This document shows, one piece after another, positions 36,403 to 45,469 of a DNA stretch of 64,000 nucleotides. The notes beneath the pieces are model-generated. The model was not told the origin of the DNA. It was given only the letters and a program-made list of their open reading frames with translations, and searched no databases. Positions within the stretch are counted from its first letter, which is position 1, and every line of letters begins with the position of its first letter. The position numbers and the translations under genes are program-made. This DNA comes from RGIG8700 sp045648505 (GTDB taxonomy: Bacteria > Bacillota > Clostridia > RGIG6154): the NCBI GenBank assembly GCA_045648505.1, contig JAZROD010000010.1:1-64000 (forward strand), in the 5' to 3' direction.

Positions 36403-37229
36403 GCTATGAATTCAAATTTAAGCGATATGGGAATAATGTCATAGCTGTTTTCCATTTTCAGCTTGAAATTCACATATCCTTCGCCTTTCTCAATTATACA
36501 CATGCATCTCTTTTTTCTTTGAGATGCCGCAACCATATAAGCTTCATTCAACTCATAGTATGATGCATATCCGTAACCAAAGCATAAAAATTCTCCTGTT
36601 TCTATATTATATCTTGTAAAATTAAAGCTGTTTTTATCTAAAATCTGGATATATTTATACATAGCGGCATTTATATTTATTCTGTAATTTATGTAGCCAT
36701 CCTCGTCTTTTTCATATTTGCTCTCAATATTATCTTCTTCAATAACTACATTGCTGTTAACATCCGCAGAAGCATAATATGCAAGCTTACCTCTTGAATA
36801 TACCCTCTTGTCTGTAACCTTGTTGTTTTCTACCGTGGCAAGAAGAAGCTTAATCTCAAAGGACGGCTCCTCTGTAAAAACATCCGCATATGCTCTGTTA
36901 GAAGCTTTATCGGAGATTAAATATACATACTGTTTAACATCCGTAAGATAGGAAAAGGTTTCTGCTTCGGTAAGTTCTATCACCGTTCCGTCAGAAAAAA
37001 ACGCAGTACCCTTTTTAATGGTTAATACGCCGTCTTTTGCTTCAACTTTAAGACTGTTATTACTTTCAGGCACAACTCCTGTAGTTGCCACATCGCTTAC
37101 AAAGTTATTTAAATCCTTCACAGAAGAAATCTCTCTTGCAACCCCTTCTGTAACAAGTCTGGATGTTATTTTATTAAGTTCATCAACCCCAATAAGCTGA
37201 TTATCAAAAAAAGAATAATTTACACTCAT
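36399..37229 (-). CDS. Putative baseplate / tail-tip protein
   Basis: The product is 276 aa, beta-rich, with no named domain that I recognise. The N-terminal part (SFFDNQLIGVDELNKITSRL) looks like the particle-binding end of small baseplate or fibre proteins, and its place between the Gp37-like tail protein and the holin is where receptor-binding or upper-baseplate proteins sit. AAGGAGG lies seven bases before the ATG at 37229, which decides the start over a GTG two codons upstream. Confidence 0.55.
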   Translation of the reverse strand: MSVNYSFFDNQLIGVDELNKITSRLVTEGVAREISSVKDLNNFVSDVATTGVVPESNNSLKVEAKDGVLTIKKGTAFFSDGTVIELTEAETFSYLTDVKQYVYLISDKASNRAYADVFTEEPSFEIKLLLATVENNKVTDKRVYSRGKLAYYASADVNSNVVIEEDNIESKYEKDEDGYINYRININAAMYKYIQILDKNSFNFTRYNIETGEFLCFGYGYASYYELNEAYMVAASQRKKRCMCIIEKGEGYVNFKLKMENSYDIIPISLKFEFIA

Positions 37230-37231
37230 AT

Positions 37232-38347
37232 TCACACCTCCTTAAAGCTTGGCATTTCGCCACACTCTCTGCTTGTGTACCAGATTTGAACACTGCTGAC
37301 AAATCTTTTTTCGTCTATAACTTTTCCGCCAATATGTTTCTGAATTCTTAAAATATCACCTAAATTGTAATCTTTTTCATATTTAAGTTCTCGTACCTTT
37401 GCATTTATTTTGTTTTCTTTTTTCTTCCTTTCGAGGCTTTTTTCCGCCTCTTTTCTGCTATTGCCTGAAAGCTTGCTTTCCCATTTATAAAAGCCTTCTT
37501 TGTCTGTTTCTATTTTCAGATAAAACTCTGTAATATAATCTGTTTTTACAAAGTTTCCGTCTTCGCTGATACAGGCAATATACTCTCCTTCTTCATAATC
37601 CGTGAAAAACTGTCTTCCACTTTCTGAAACACGGTAAAGCTTCCCCAGGTTACTTGCAAGACCCATAGAAATGGGTGGATTGTTTGAATGAGCATTCCAT
37701 TCACCGCAATCTCTTATATTTCTTAAATAAACACCACAGTTGGCATAATCAAGTATGCTTTCTCTGTATGAAGAATTGTATATATTTTTATTATCCTCCG
37801 AAAGAAAAATCTCATTTTCATTCTTTTTATAAAGCTTTAAAGTCCATTTTCTGTTTTTAATGTCATACAAAAGTGTATGTCCGCAGTTCATTCTTTCCAG
37901 AATATCACAGATAACTTCAGACAACTCATACATTACAAGGCGATAAAACTCTATTTCTTCGTCTTCACAGTCATATTCCACCTCTATTTCGGGAAAATGC
38001 TTTGCAATAAGCTTTTCTATAAGCTTAAATCCTTTTGTTTCGTCATAGGTACTTTTAATATCAAAAGGTTCAACAACTCTCTTAGAAAGCATAAAATTCA
38101 CAGTTCTACCATAAAGAGTAAGTCTGTTGTTATCTGCAAACTTCTCTGTTATTATTGCCTGCTTTCTGCCCTGAATCACAATTATATGCTCATTATTCAT
38201 AATTGTCTTTACGATTTCCTCATCCTGGGCTATCCCTGCTTCAAAAGTGCCTATACCGTTGAATTTCAGCTCCCAGCACACATCATAAACATCAGGCACT
38301 ATGTAAAGGAGATTAAATTCAAAGTCATAAAATCTTAAATCCTCCAT
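37232..38347 (-). CDS. Gp37-like siphovirus tail protein
   Basis: The product is 371 aa. The N-terminus EDLRFYDFEFNLLYIVPD followed by WELKFNGIGTFEAGI matches the ReqiPepy6 Gp37-like family, which occupies the tail-associated (Tal, gp27-like hub) position after Dit. There is no peptidase domain, so it would build the tail tip without digesting wall. GTAGGAGGTAAT before 38347 fixes the start six codons inside the longest frame. Confidence 0.72.
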   Translation of the reverse strand: MEDLRFYDFEFNLLYIVPDVYDVCWELKFNGIGTFEAGIAQDEEIVKTIMNNEHIIVIQGRKQAIITEKFADNNRLTLYGRTVNFMLSKRVVEPFDIKSTYDETKGFKLIEKLIAKHFPEIEVEYDCEDEEIEFYRLVMYELSEVICDILERMNCGHTLLYDIKNRKWTLKLYKKNENEIFLSEDNKNIYNSSYRESILDYANCGVYLRNIRDCGEWNAHSNNPPISMGLASNLGKLYRVSESGRQFFTDYEEGEYIACISEDGNFVKTDYITEFYLKIETDKEGFYKWESKLSGNSRKEAEKSLERKKKENKINAKVRELKYEKDYNLGDILRIQKHIGGKVIDEKRFVSSVQIWYTSRECGEMPSFKEV

Positions 38348-38355
38348 ATTACCTC

Positions 38356-39195
38356 CTACAAGCATTCATTATAATAATTATCGTGGATACACACAGGACT
38401 CACTTCTCTGTCTGTGTTGTTGATTATATCAATGAAGTTTTCTCCCACATCAAGATAAAAAGCAGAAAGATAATTTTCAAGTGCAAGAAAGCCAGTAATA
38501 TCACCTGAAATATTACTGTATGCTTTTCTGTTTTCAAAGTCAACAGTAAGGACTTCTCCTTCTTTCGTGCCACACTCAAACATAACCGATGCACCTGTTT
38601 TTCTGTTAACAAAACCAATGCTTTTATCTGTTACTATTTTTCCGTTACTGCCCATATCGTAAATTTTCAACAAAGGATATGACTTTTCATTGCCCTTGTT
38701 AACAATGTTCTCGCCTATAGTTCGCTTTGTGAAAATGCACGGCAGACTTATGCTTCCTCTAACCATATTTTCACGCCTGAAAATGTAATTTTCTTCACTT
38801 TTCACATCTTTAAAGTATGGCTCATCTCCTTCAAGCTGAAGCACAAAGCCTGAATAACCGCCGTTTTTGTTGTAAATTTCAAATTCTTTGATTTTTGTAT
38901 AAATTTTTCTGATTTTTCTTCCTTTGCAAACTGTAAGCCAAATATCTTGCGCAAGAACCTTGGGAAGTCTGTCAATATTATGATTATCCTTTATGAATAT
39001 GTCACCTGATATTGTAATAATTCGTGACATGGTATGAACATTAACAGTATCCTGACCACTTTTGCCTACTCGTTCAACCGTTGTGTAGCTTTTAGGCGGA
39101 AGACCGAGTCCTTCTGCAGAAAGCAGATTGAAATCGCAATCAACTCCGCCTCCCATAACAATTTTTCCTTTTTCATTTTCAAGTATAAGCTTCAT
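38356..39195 (-). CDS. Distal tail protein (Dit-like)
   Basis: The product is 279 aa. The N-terminal half (MKLILENEKGKIVMGGG, then TVNVHTMSRIITISGDIF) and FVLQLEGDEPYFKD fit phage distal-tail proteins, which form the hexameric ring joining tube and tip. The start at 39195 lies one base after the tape-measure stop and behind GAGAGGGGTG. Confidence 0.72.
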   Translation of the reverse strand: MKLILENEKGKIVMGGGVDCDFNLLSAEGLGLPPKSYTTVERVGKSGQDTVNVHTMSRIITISGDIFIKDNHNIDRLPKVLAQDIWLTVCKGRKIRKIYTKIKEFEIYNKNGGYSGFVLQLEGDEPYFKDVKSEENYIFRRENMVRGSISLPCIFTKRTIGENIVNKGNEKSYPLLKIYDMGSNGKIVTDKSIGFVNRKTGASVMFECGTKEGEVLTVDFENRKAYSNISGDITGFLALENYLSAFYLDVGENFIDIINNTDREVSPVCIHDNYYNECL

Positions 39196-39196
39196 A

Positions 39197-40339
39197 TTAC
39201 ACCCCTCTCGCTTTCTTAACCGCTTCAAAGTTTTTAAGAGCATTTATACTGTCATAGATACTGCTTCCTTCAACAGATTTTACAGTATAGTTACTGGTGT
39301 AATTGTTGTTATACACATTATTTGCAGCAGTTCTGAATTTCTCACTTGCCTGATTTAATATATTGCTTAATACATCTGAAACATTATTTATGAGATTGGT
39401 CACAACGCTCTCAACATTAGACGCAAAGTCTGCGGTAACTCCTGTAAATTTTTCATTGAGTCCGTCTATAATCTCTTCTGCGCTTTCTCTTACTCCTTCA
39501 ACTTCAGGGACTTGTTTGTTTATAGATTCAAGATATTTGTCATATCCTGAACTTCCCCTTGCGGCAGAATATATAACATCATCTGAAAAGCCTGCTTCTT
39601 TAAGCTTTGAATAATTATTTTTTATATAATCATTCATATTATAAACAATTTCTTCCAGATTTTCTCTGCTGTAGCTTTTATCTTGCGCAAGACTATTTGC
39701 AGTATCCTTCAATTTTTCATAAGCAATACACTCTGAAAGAAGCTGATTTTCCATTGATATACTTTTTTCGTGGGCTTCTCCGTATATCTCAATCATTTTC
39801 TCGTATGCATTTTTCACTTCAATCACTTTTTGTGCCTGAAGTTCAAGTCTTTCATTTAAAAGCTCTTTTTTCTTTTTCTCTGCCTCACCATTTTGCAAAT
39901 CTTCACCTGTATTTTCATACCATAATTCGTATGAATACAAGGCATTTTTATCTTTTGTGTCAATATTTGCAAAGGTGCTGGAAAGTCCGCCTTCTATAAG
40001 CTCATACCCTTCTGTAAGCTCTTTCATCCTGTCTTTAGCATCGCTTATTTCTGCTTTTATTGTCTTTATCTGCAGATTCATCTGTGCAATAGTTTCTCTT
40101 TCCTGAGAAATCATTGTTGTGAGAACTTTTTTGTACTCTTTTGAGGCAGTTGTTTTCAGGGTCTGCATATCTTTGATTTTAAGATTACTCTCATTAACAC
40201 GGTTTGTTATTTCTTCAATCTGCTTTTCATATTCATTTATAGTGTTTTCAGTCTGAGTTTTCAACGCGCCGTTAACATCTGCAACACCCATTTTTACCGC
40301 CTCATAATATAACTCAAGTGCTTTTGTAACATTATCCAT
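39197..40339 (-). CDS. Short tape-measure candidate
   Basis: The product is 380 aa, mostly predicted coiled coil (residues 25-110 and 150-215), with a 'VESVVTNLINNVSDVLSNIL' amphipathic helix near 320-340 and an Asn/Tyr-rich tail. It sits exactly in the tape-measure slot, after the Gp15 chaperone and before Dit. Siphophage tape measures are usually 600-2000 aa; at about 0.15 nm per residue this one would set a tail of about 57 nm or less. No membrane helix or lysozyme/peptidase domain is visible. It could instead be another tail component, with the tape measure lost. Confidence 0.6.
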   Translation of the reverse strand: MDNVTKALELYYEAVKMGVADVNGALKTQTENTINEYEKQIEEITNRVNESNLKIKDMQTLKTTASKEYKKVLTTMISQERETIAQMNLQIKTIKAEISDAKDRMKELTEGYELIEGGLSSTFANIDTKDKNALYSYELWYENTGEDLQNGEAEKKKKELLNERLELQAQKVIEVKNAYEKMIEIYGEAHEKSISMENQLLSECIAYEKLKDTANSLAQDKSYSRENLEEIVYNMNDYIKNNYSKLKEAGFSDDVIYSAARGSSGYDKYLESINKQVPEVEGVRESAEEIIDGLNEKFTGVTADFASNVESVVTNLINNVSDVLSNILNQASEKFRTAANNVYNNNYTSNYTVKSVEGSSIYDSINALKNFEAVKKARGV

Positions 40340-40875
40340 TAAAACACCCCCCTTAATCCTTCTTCTAAAGTTATTGCTTCCGAAAGTGAGTATTTTTGTT
40401 TTAACGATTCAAGCCTTTTTCTTTGCCCTTCATCTTTTATATCCGAAATATTAAGGCTTCTTATTTCAAGCACTCTGCTGAACATATTATCACCGCAAAG
40501 TCCCCTTAAAAGTGCCACAAAAACATACCAGTGCAAATTATCTTCCGCAAGATTTATTCCATACTGACCGTAGAAACTGCTGAAAATAATATCAGCATCT
40601 CTGTCAAAGGAAAACAGAGGCGCTTTTTTTCTTTCTTCTGCCCGCCTGCTATCACCTTTGCCATTAAAAAATTTTCTCATTTCAGCAATAGCCCCTGCAA
40701 TATCTTCAGGCACTTCTTCATAAAATGTTTTAAGTGCATAAATCATAAGCTTAATCCCCTCATTTTCTTCGCTGTAAGTTATGATTTTTACTGCGGTTTT
40801 AAAGTCAGGGTTAATTTTATAGAATTTTCCGTTAACACAAACACTTGTCGGAAGCTTTTCGGTTAATATGTTCAT
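40339..40875 (-). CDS. Tail assembly chaperone, Gp15 family
   Basis: The product is 178 aa. The N-terminal VCVNGKFYKINPDFKTAVKI and the helical body with YVFVALLRGLCGDNMFSRVLEIR match the Bacteriophage Gp15 family, the chaperone that coats the tape measure in A118-like phages. It overlaps both neighbours by one base. I see no separate upstream G/T-type partner and no obvious frameshift site. Confidence 0.75.
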   Translation of the reverse strand: MNILTEKLPTSVCVNGKFYKINPDFKTAVKIITYSEENEGIKLMIYALKTFYEEVPEDIAGAIAEMRKFFNGKGDSRRAEERKKAPLFSFDRDADIIFSSFYGQYGINLAEDNLHWYVFVALLRGLCGDNMFSRVLEIRSLNISDIKDEGQRKRLESLKQKYSLSEAITLEEGLRGVF

Positions 40876-41354
40876 TATTCAGTAAATGTTACGGTTGCAA
40901 AATCATCGGCAGAGGAGGCATTGCCGAAAACCTTTTCACCTTTAACTTTAAATGAACCTTTAACAATATATCCGTCCATTCCGCTTCCTTCATTTTCCAC
41001 AATAACGCTGAACTCTCTTTTTACTGCAACAGGATTTTCCTTTCCTGATGAAAAATCCACCATAACAATTTCCCTTACCGCATCTTCGCCGATAAGCTCA
41101 TTGTCTGCAATTTTCATGATGTCATCGTGAACTTCGTTTCCTGAAAACTGGTCAAAAGCAAATGAAATAACGGGCGCAAAACCAACTATGTCGCTCTGTT
41201 CAAACTCCTGGTCTATATACTGTCTTTTATACTCTTTAGGATTTTTCGTTACAGTTATATCTGTAAAGCCCGTCATTCTTTTAAAAACTGTTCCTTCATC
41301 TGTAGGAACACCGTAATACGCCACTTTGTCGCATCTTTTTACGAATTTTTCCAT
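40875..41354 (-). CDS. Major tail (tube) protein
   Basis: The product is 159 aa and beta-rich. VAYYGVPTDEGTVFKRMTGF and KEYKRQYIDQEFEQSDIVGF are typical of phage tail-tube proteins of the Clostridia, and the position upstream of the Gp15 chaperone agrees. No Ig-like decoration domain is present. Confidence 0.75.
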   Translation of the reverse strand: MEKFVKRCDKVAYYGVPTDEGTVFKRMTGFTDITVTKNPKEYKRQYIDQEFEQSDIVGFAPVISFAFDQFSGNEVHDDIMKIADNELIGEDAVREIVMVDFSSGKENPVAVKREFSVIVENEGSGMDGYIVKGSFKVKGEKVFGNASSADDFATVTFTE

Positions 41355-41355
41355 G

Positions 41356-41757
41356 TTACTCCTCCGTATAATATAAATATCTCAATTTAATACTGTAAAC
41401 ATTACAACCAATATCCGAGCTTTCTGTTTCCACATCAGTTATGGCAGTAATGGAAACTCCGTTACCGGGGAGAAGATAATCTCCCTCCCCGTCACGGATT
41501 TCGAGCCAGTTTAAAAAACCTTTCAGAATGCCTATATTACTTATGCTCTCTTTTGTAAGGGGAACTCTCGCTTCCTTCAGGCATACTGAAAAAACACATT
41601 GTTTAAGCTTTGCACCATCTGTATATGTTTTCACCACCGGCTCGTATTTTTCTGATTTAACACAAAGGTCTCCGGGCTTCATATCCAAATAATCAAGCTT
41701 TAATGAAAGCCCTTCAAAACCTTTGTATTGTTTAATAAAATCTGCATATTGTCTCAT
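41356..41757 (-). CDS. Tail-terminator / minor capsid candidate
   Basis: The product is 133 aa, alpha-beta. It opens RQYADFIKQYKGFEG and ends in a strand YSIKLRYLYYTEE. Its place directly before the tube gene is that of the tail terminator (Min_capsid_3 slot in A118-like phages). The call rests mainly on synteny. Confidence 0.55.
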   Translation of the reverse strand: MRQYADFIKQYKGFEGLSLKLDYLDMKPGDLCVKSEKYEPVVKTYTDGAKLKQCVFSVCLKEARVPLTKESISNIGILKGFLNWLEIRDGEGDYLLPGNGVSITAITDVETESSDIGCNVYSIKLRYLYYTEE

Positions 41758-41758
41758 T

Positions 41759-42073
41759 TTATCTGCATTTCAGACAGATGTGACTTGCCTGTCTGCTCCC
41801 CCTTATGTTATTTTTGATGCTATATACCGTAAAAGCTTCGCTATATGGGACTTGGTCCTCTTCTACTTTTCTTAATACCACCCTGTCACCAATATCCACC
41901 AAGACATTGAAACAAGCAGGGATTCTTATTGTTATTTCACTTGAAGAATAGTTCTCCACTCCCGATACGCCTGCTCTTACCTCTGAAAAAACACTAACTT
42001 TTTCAAAAAATTCTTTTGTAACATCATCATTGTCAAAATGGTAAAGAGTAATCTCTTTATCTGCACAAATCAT
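41759..42073 (-). CDS. Head-tail joining protein candidate
   Basis: The product is 104 aa, predominantly beta-strand (ITLYHFDNDD, IRIPACFNVLVDIGDRVVL). It occupies the second connector position (Min_capsid_2 slot). No family is certain; the call is by synteny. Confidence 0.5.
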   Translation of the reverse strand: MICADKEITLYHFDNDDVTKEFFEKVSVFSEVRAGVSGVENYSSSEITIRIPACFNVLVDIGDRVVLRKVEEDQVPYSEAFTVYSIKNNIRGSRQASHICLKCR

Positions 42074-42075
42074 AA

Positions 42076-42399
42076 CTACACCCCTTTGTATAAAAGTTCA
42101 GGCGGTAAGAATAATTTTGCCGCTTTATAAAGATTTTCCCCACCATTATTTTTGGTATATGAAATACTGTAACCGTCATTTGATTCTGCAGATATGCCAT
42201 ATCTTAATAAATCCTTATGCATTTCTTCCATAACGGCACATACTGCATATTTAACATTTTCATCGGCTTCATCAACTCTGCCGAAGGTTATTTTGTCTAT
42301 GTACTTTGTAGCTTTAAGGGCAAGATTATAAAAGCCTTCCTTTTCAACCTCCCTGCCCTGATAAACCTCTTTGTACCAGTCAAAATCTATGTATGGCAT
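42076..42399 (-). CDS. Head completion / connector protein (gp6-like)
   Basis: The product is 107 aa and helical, with FDWYKEVYQGRE, FYNLALKATKYIDKITFGRV and VKYAVCAVMEEM, as in small gp6/gp15-type head-tail connectors. The ATG at 42399 overlaps the coat gene stop (TGATG), so it is translated by coupling. Confidence 0.68.
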   Translation of the reverse strand: MPYIDFDWYKEVYQGREVEKEGFYNLALKATKYIDKITFGRVDEADENVKYAVCAVMEEMHKDLLRYGISAESNDGYSISYTKNNGGENLYKAAKLFLPPELLYKGV

Positions 42400-43511
42400 C
42401 AACCGAGCACTCTCACTGCAAGTGACGGATACATTGTTTTATAGCCGTATAAAACATCCATAGAAATAATGTCCTTTTTGTATTTCATATCATAACCTTT
42501 AACAACTCTTAATGTAATACCGTTGTAGCTTGTAACATAGCTTTCAACACCTGAAGGAGTTGCAAGAGGTCTTGTAACAAAGGCAAACGCCATAGGATTA
42601 AAAGCAAGGTTTGCTGTGTGTGAGCTTACGAGTTTCACTTCGGCATTGTCTTTAACATTTTCCGCAAGATTCGGAGAAATGCAAACTTCTGCAATAGTAT
42701 TATTTACCGCATCTTCTGTATCTTTTGTAACTGCATAAGTATTTCCGCCGATTGTTAAAAGGTCACCTTTAACAAGCTTACCTGTAAGAGTTGTACCGTC
42801 AATGGCAATTTTGTCCGCACCCTTTGAAGCTGCACCGTTAACTTTAACTGCAGTTGCACCTGTGATACCTGTTTCGTGTTTCTTAACCGCCTGAGACATA
42901 TAGTTGTCAAGACCGAAAATTCTACCGATAGAACCTTCTCTTAACGCCTTTGAAGAACCGCTTTTTTCTGCATTTACGATTGCATCAATTGTTGTGAATG
43001 ATGCATCTGCTTCTGTATCCCATACTGCTTTTCTGTCTGTAACAGGCACTTTTTCCTTATTCATAACTTTTCTTACTTCTGAAAGGTCTTTGAGTGTTGA
43101 AGGTGTTGTACCTGCAGTAAGTGCAGTATTGTAAATGTCTTTATAAAGTTCAAGACCGTCTGCGTTGATTTTCTGTGCAAGAGCTGCAGCCGCAGGTTCG
43201 ATGAAAAGTCTGTTAAGGTCATCAATAGATGTGGCAGACTGAAGTGCTGTAAACTCAACATCAACTGTTGCAAGTTTATCAAGTGTTACTTCAACTGATG
43301 TTTCTTCAATATCCTGCGGACTGATTCCGCCCATCTGGTCAAAATCTTCTGCAGATAAAACAACAGGCTTTCTTACCTGAATTTTATCGCCTTTGCCGTT
43401 AACAAAATCCTTTGAAAAATCCTTGTGAATAAGATTTGGGAACACAAGGTTCTCCATAAGTCTTGGAAGTGCCTGTCTTGCAATTTCTTTAATGGTAATT
43501 AACTGATTCAT
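42399..43511 (-). CDS. Major capsid (coat) protein, P22 gp5 type
   Basis: The product is 370 aa. The HK97-fold coat of the P22 coat-protein family shows ARQALPRLMENLVFPNLIH, the N-terminal KGDKIQVRKPV loop, AAAALAQKINADGLELY and the final VRVVKGYDMKYKKDI-like end, with an insertion domain at about 235-290. These coats are usually not proteolysed, which fits the missing protease. AAAGGAATTAAAAA precedes the ATG. Confidence 0.82.
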   Translation of the reverse strand: MNQLITIKEIARQALPRLMENLVFPNLIHKDFSKDFVNGKGDKIQVRKPVVLSAEDFDQMGGISPQDIEETSVEVTLDKLATVDVEFTALQSATSIDDLNRLFIEPAAAALAQKINADGLELYKDIYNTALTAGTTPSTLKDLSEVRKVMNKEKVPVTDRKAVWDTEADASFTTIDAIVNAEKSGSSKALREGSIGRIFGLDNYMSQAVKKHETGITGATAVKVNGAASKGADKIAIDGTTLTGKLVKGDLLTIGGNTYAVTKDTEDAVNNTIAEVCISPNLAENVKDNAEVKLVSSHTANLAFNPMAFAFVTRPLATPSGVESYVTSYNGITLRVVKGYDMKYKKDIISMDVLYGYKTMYPSLAVRVLG

Positions 43512-43514
43512 TTT

Positions 43515-43910
43515 TTAATTCCTTTCTTTTAACTGATAATATTCTTCATCGGAAAGAGCATCATAATCAATGCTCATTCCCGACTGATGATTAAAGCCGG
43601 TGCTCTGAGTTTCATTGAAAAGATAGCTGTGTTCTTTCTTTATTTCGGCTATCTGATTTTCAAAGCCTTTAAGTTCACCATTTTCAAGCTTAAGCAAATT
43701 CTTGTCTATAAACCCTAAAATGGCCTTTTCACTTCTTGCACCGCTTTTAATAAGTGCATTTTTAAGATGTCCGTCTATAAGCATACTTTCGTAGTCTTCT
43801 TTGGACACATATTTTTCTGTGATTGCACTTTTTATGGCATCAAAAATTTCTTTTTCTACAGTGATGCCGTTATTCTTTAAAAGTTCCTTCAAGAATTTAA
43901 TGGTTTCCAT
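43515..43910 (-). CDS. Scaffold protein, phage GP20-like
   Basis: The product is 131 aa, highly charged and helical. LIKSGARSEKAILGFIDKNLLKLENGELKGFENQI is the shape of the GP20 scaffold family (a shortened version: most are 180-220 aa). By position it drives assembly of the coat protein that follows three bases later. Confidence 0.72.
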   Translation of the reverse strand: METIKFLKELLKNNGITVEKEIFDAIKSAITEKYVSKEDYESMLIDGHLKNALIKSGARSEKAILGFIDKNLLKLENGELKGFENQIAEIKKEHSYLFNETQSTGFNHQSGMSIDYDALSDEEYYQLKERN

Positions 43911-43918
43911 CTCCTTCC

Positions 43919-45241
43919 TTATTCAGAGCCTACCAGGCTTTTGGCAAGCTCTTCCTGTTCGCCGTAGTACTTCATTCTGTACTCCCATTTTTTCATAATA
44001 CCCTTTTCCATATCAAGTCTGTCCTGTGCACGGATTTTTGTTTTATCCTCAATAACACCGTCATCAAAGATAACAGAAATCTTCTGCTTTTCATCAAATC
44101 CGCCAAGCATAAGTATGCATTTAACCAGACCTTTTATTGCCTGTGATATTACCTTCTCATGTTTTTTAACATTTCTGAAAAGATTTGCATTATCGTAGAT
44201 AATTTCCGTAGCGGTTGTGGCTCTGTCATATTCAAAATTATAATATTTCTCACCAAGACCGCATTTTGAAGAAAGATAATTAAGCTGACTCTGCACACCT
44301 TTTACATTTTCATCAACACGAAGCTCGGGATTGTATTCTTCATACATTTTACCGTCTATAACACTGTCGCCCATGGACATAAAAAGTCTTTTCTTTGAAT
44401 GCTGCGGAACAACTCTCGCACCGTTGTGCTCTTTTGCAATAATGCTTTCATTCATAAGCACCATTTTACCGCCAAGGAAAAAGTCGGTGCAAAGATTGTC
44501 ATAGGCAAGATCCACGCCTTTTAAAACATCTGTCGAATTGGCATAAACCGAAATACCCATAGGTGAGTTGATGTCTATGTTGTTTGTTATGTTTGGCTTA
44601 AAGATAACAAACCAGGGAATATCAGACTTTGTATCATAAACCTCAACAGTTTTGTTATTGGTTTTTACTCTGTTGAAATTTTCATCTAAATATTCGTTTC
44701 TTATAACATAGTTTCCGTATTGATTTTTAAGATGTGTTTCAAGATAAATATAAGGTTTTCCCTTATAAATATGCTCTGAAACAAAGGCAACCTCTGTTAT
44801 GCTTCTGTTGTTGTAGGAAATAGGTATAATGCAATCTGCAGTAATGTACTCAAGAGCAATTTTATAATTATTAAGCCTTACGGCAACTGCCCCCGTTCCA
44901 AGTGCAAAAGCCTTTTCAATAAGAGTGTTTGCATTGGCAAGAAAATCATTATTTTCAAAAACTTCGTCAACAAAACTCTGGGCATCCTTATTTTCAAGAA
45001 CAATCATTGTTTCTTCATTAAGAAGCATATTCGCCCAGTCCTCGCACACCTTTTTTGCCATTTTAAGACTGTATCGGTCAAGCTGGACTGTTTCTCTGCC
45101 GTTGTAGTCTGTATAACTGTGAAAAGGTTTGTAATAGCCTTTGTACCAGTCTGCCCATTGACTTATGTTGTTGTAGTAGTCACCGTTAACATTAACTCCA
45201 AGCTTTTGCCTTAAATATTCGCATACGCTTAAAATATTCAT
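43919..45241 (-). CDS. Portal protein, SPP1 Gp6-like
   Basis: The product is 440 aa, the dodecameric DNA gate of the capsid. Family features are ISQWADWYKGYYKPFH near the start, SLKMAKKVCEDWANMLLNEE, DNLCTDFFLGGKMVL, FEYDRATTATEI and the C-terminal helical crown. The assigned ATG (45241) has no close ribosome site; AAAGGAG lies 16 bases upstream and is nearer to an out-of-frame ATG at 45254. The usual MuF minor-head gene does not follow. Confidence 0.85.
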   Translation of the reverse strand: MNILSVCEYLRQKLGVNVNGDYYNNISQWADWYKGYYKPFHSYTDYNGRETVQLDRYSLKMAKKVCEDWANMLLNEETMIVLENKDAQSFVDEVFENNDFLANANTLIEKAFALGTGAVAVRLNNYKIALEYITADCIIPISYNNRSITEVAFVSEHIYKGKPYIYLETHLKNQYGNYVIRNEYLDENFNRVKTNNKTVEVYDTKSDIPWFVIFKPNITNNIDINSPMGISVYANSTDVLKGVDLAYDNLCTDFFLGGKMVLMNESIIAKEHNGARVVPQHSKKRLFMSMGDSVIDGKMYEEYNPELRVDENVKGVQSQLNYLSSKCGLGEKYYNFEYDRATTATEIIYDNANLFRNVKKHEKVISQAIKGLVKCILMLGGFDEKQKISVIFDDGVIEDKTKIRAQDRLDMEKGIMKKWEYRMKYYGEQEELAKSLVGSE

Positions 45242-45289
45242 ACCTGTAATCCATTATCTCCTTTCTTTAATCACTTTACCTTCAGGTAA

Positions 45290-45440
45290 AACTTCACTAC
45301 ATAGTAACTTCACTATCAAAGATAACTTCACTTACACTTTTGTGTAAACTTCACAGAAAACATAGTGAAGTTTTTGCTTTGCAAAAGTGAAGTTGTTTGT
45401 TTCACTCACAGTGAAGTTGCAAATACTTCGCAGTGAAGTT
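45290..45440. repeat. Palindromic array of the 8-mer AACTTCAC / GTGAAGTT
   Basis: Four copies of AACTTCAC (45290, 45306, 45324, 45347) are followed by four of GTGAAGTT (45365, 45387, 45411, 45433). Small hairpins sit between them, for example TTACAC/GTGTAA and TTTGC/GCAAA. The array fills the gap between the large terminase and portal genes and would be transcribed with them. Confidence 0.8.
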
Positions 45441-45469
45441 GAAATTGCCAAAGCAATTTCAGTAATTTG

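Noticed and set aside
45241..45469. CRISPR array in the terminase-portal gap
   Set aside because: The repeats are only 8 bp, switch orientation halfway and have no constant spacer length; no cas gene is near.
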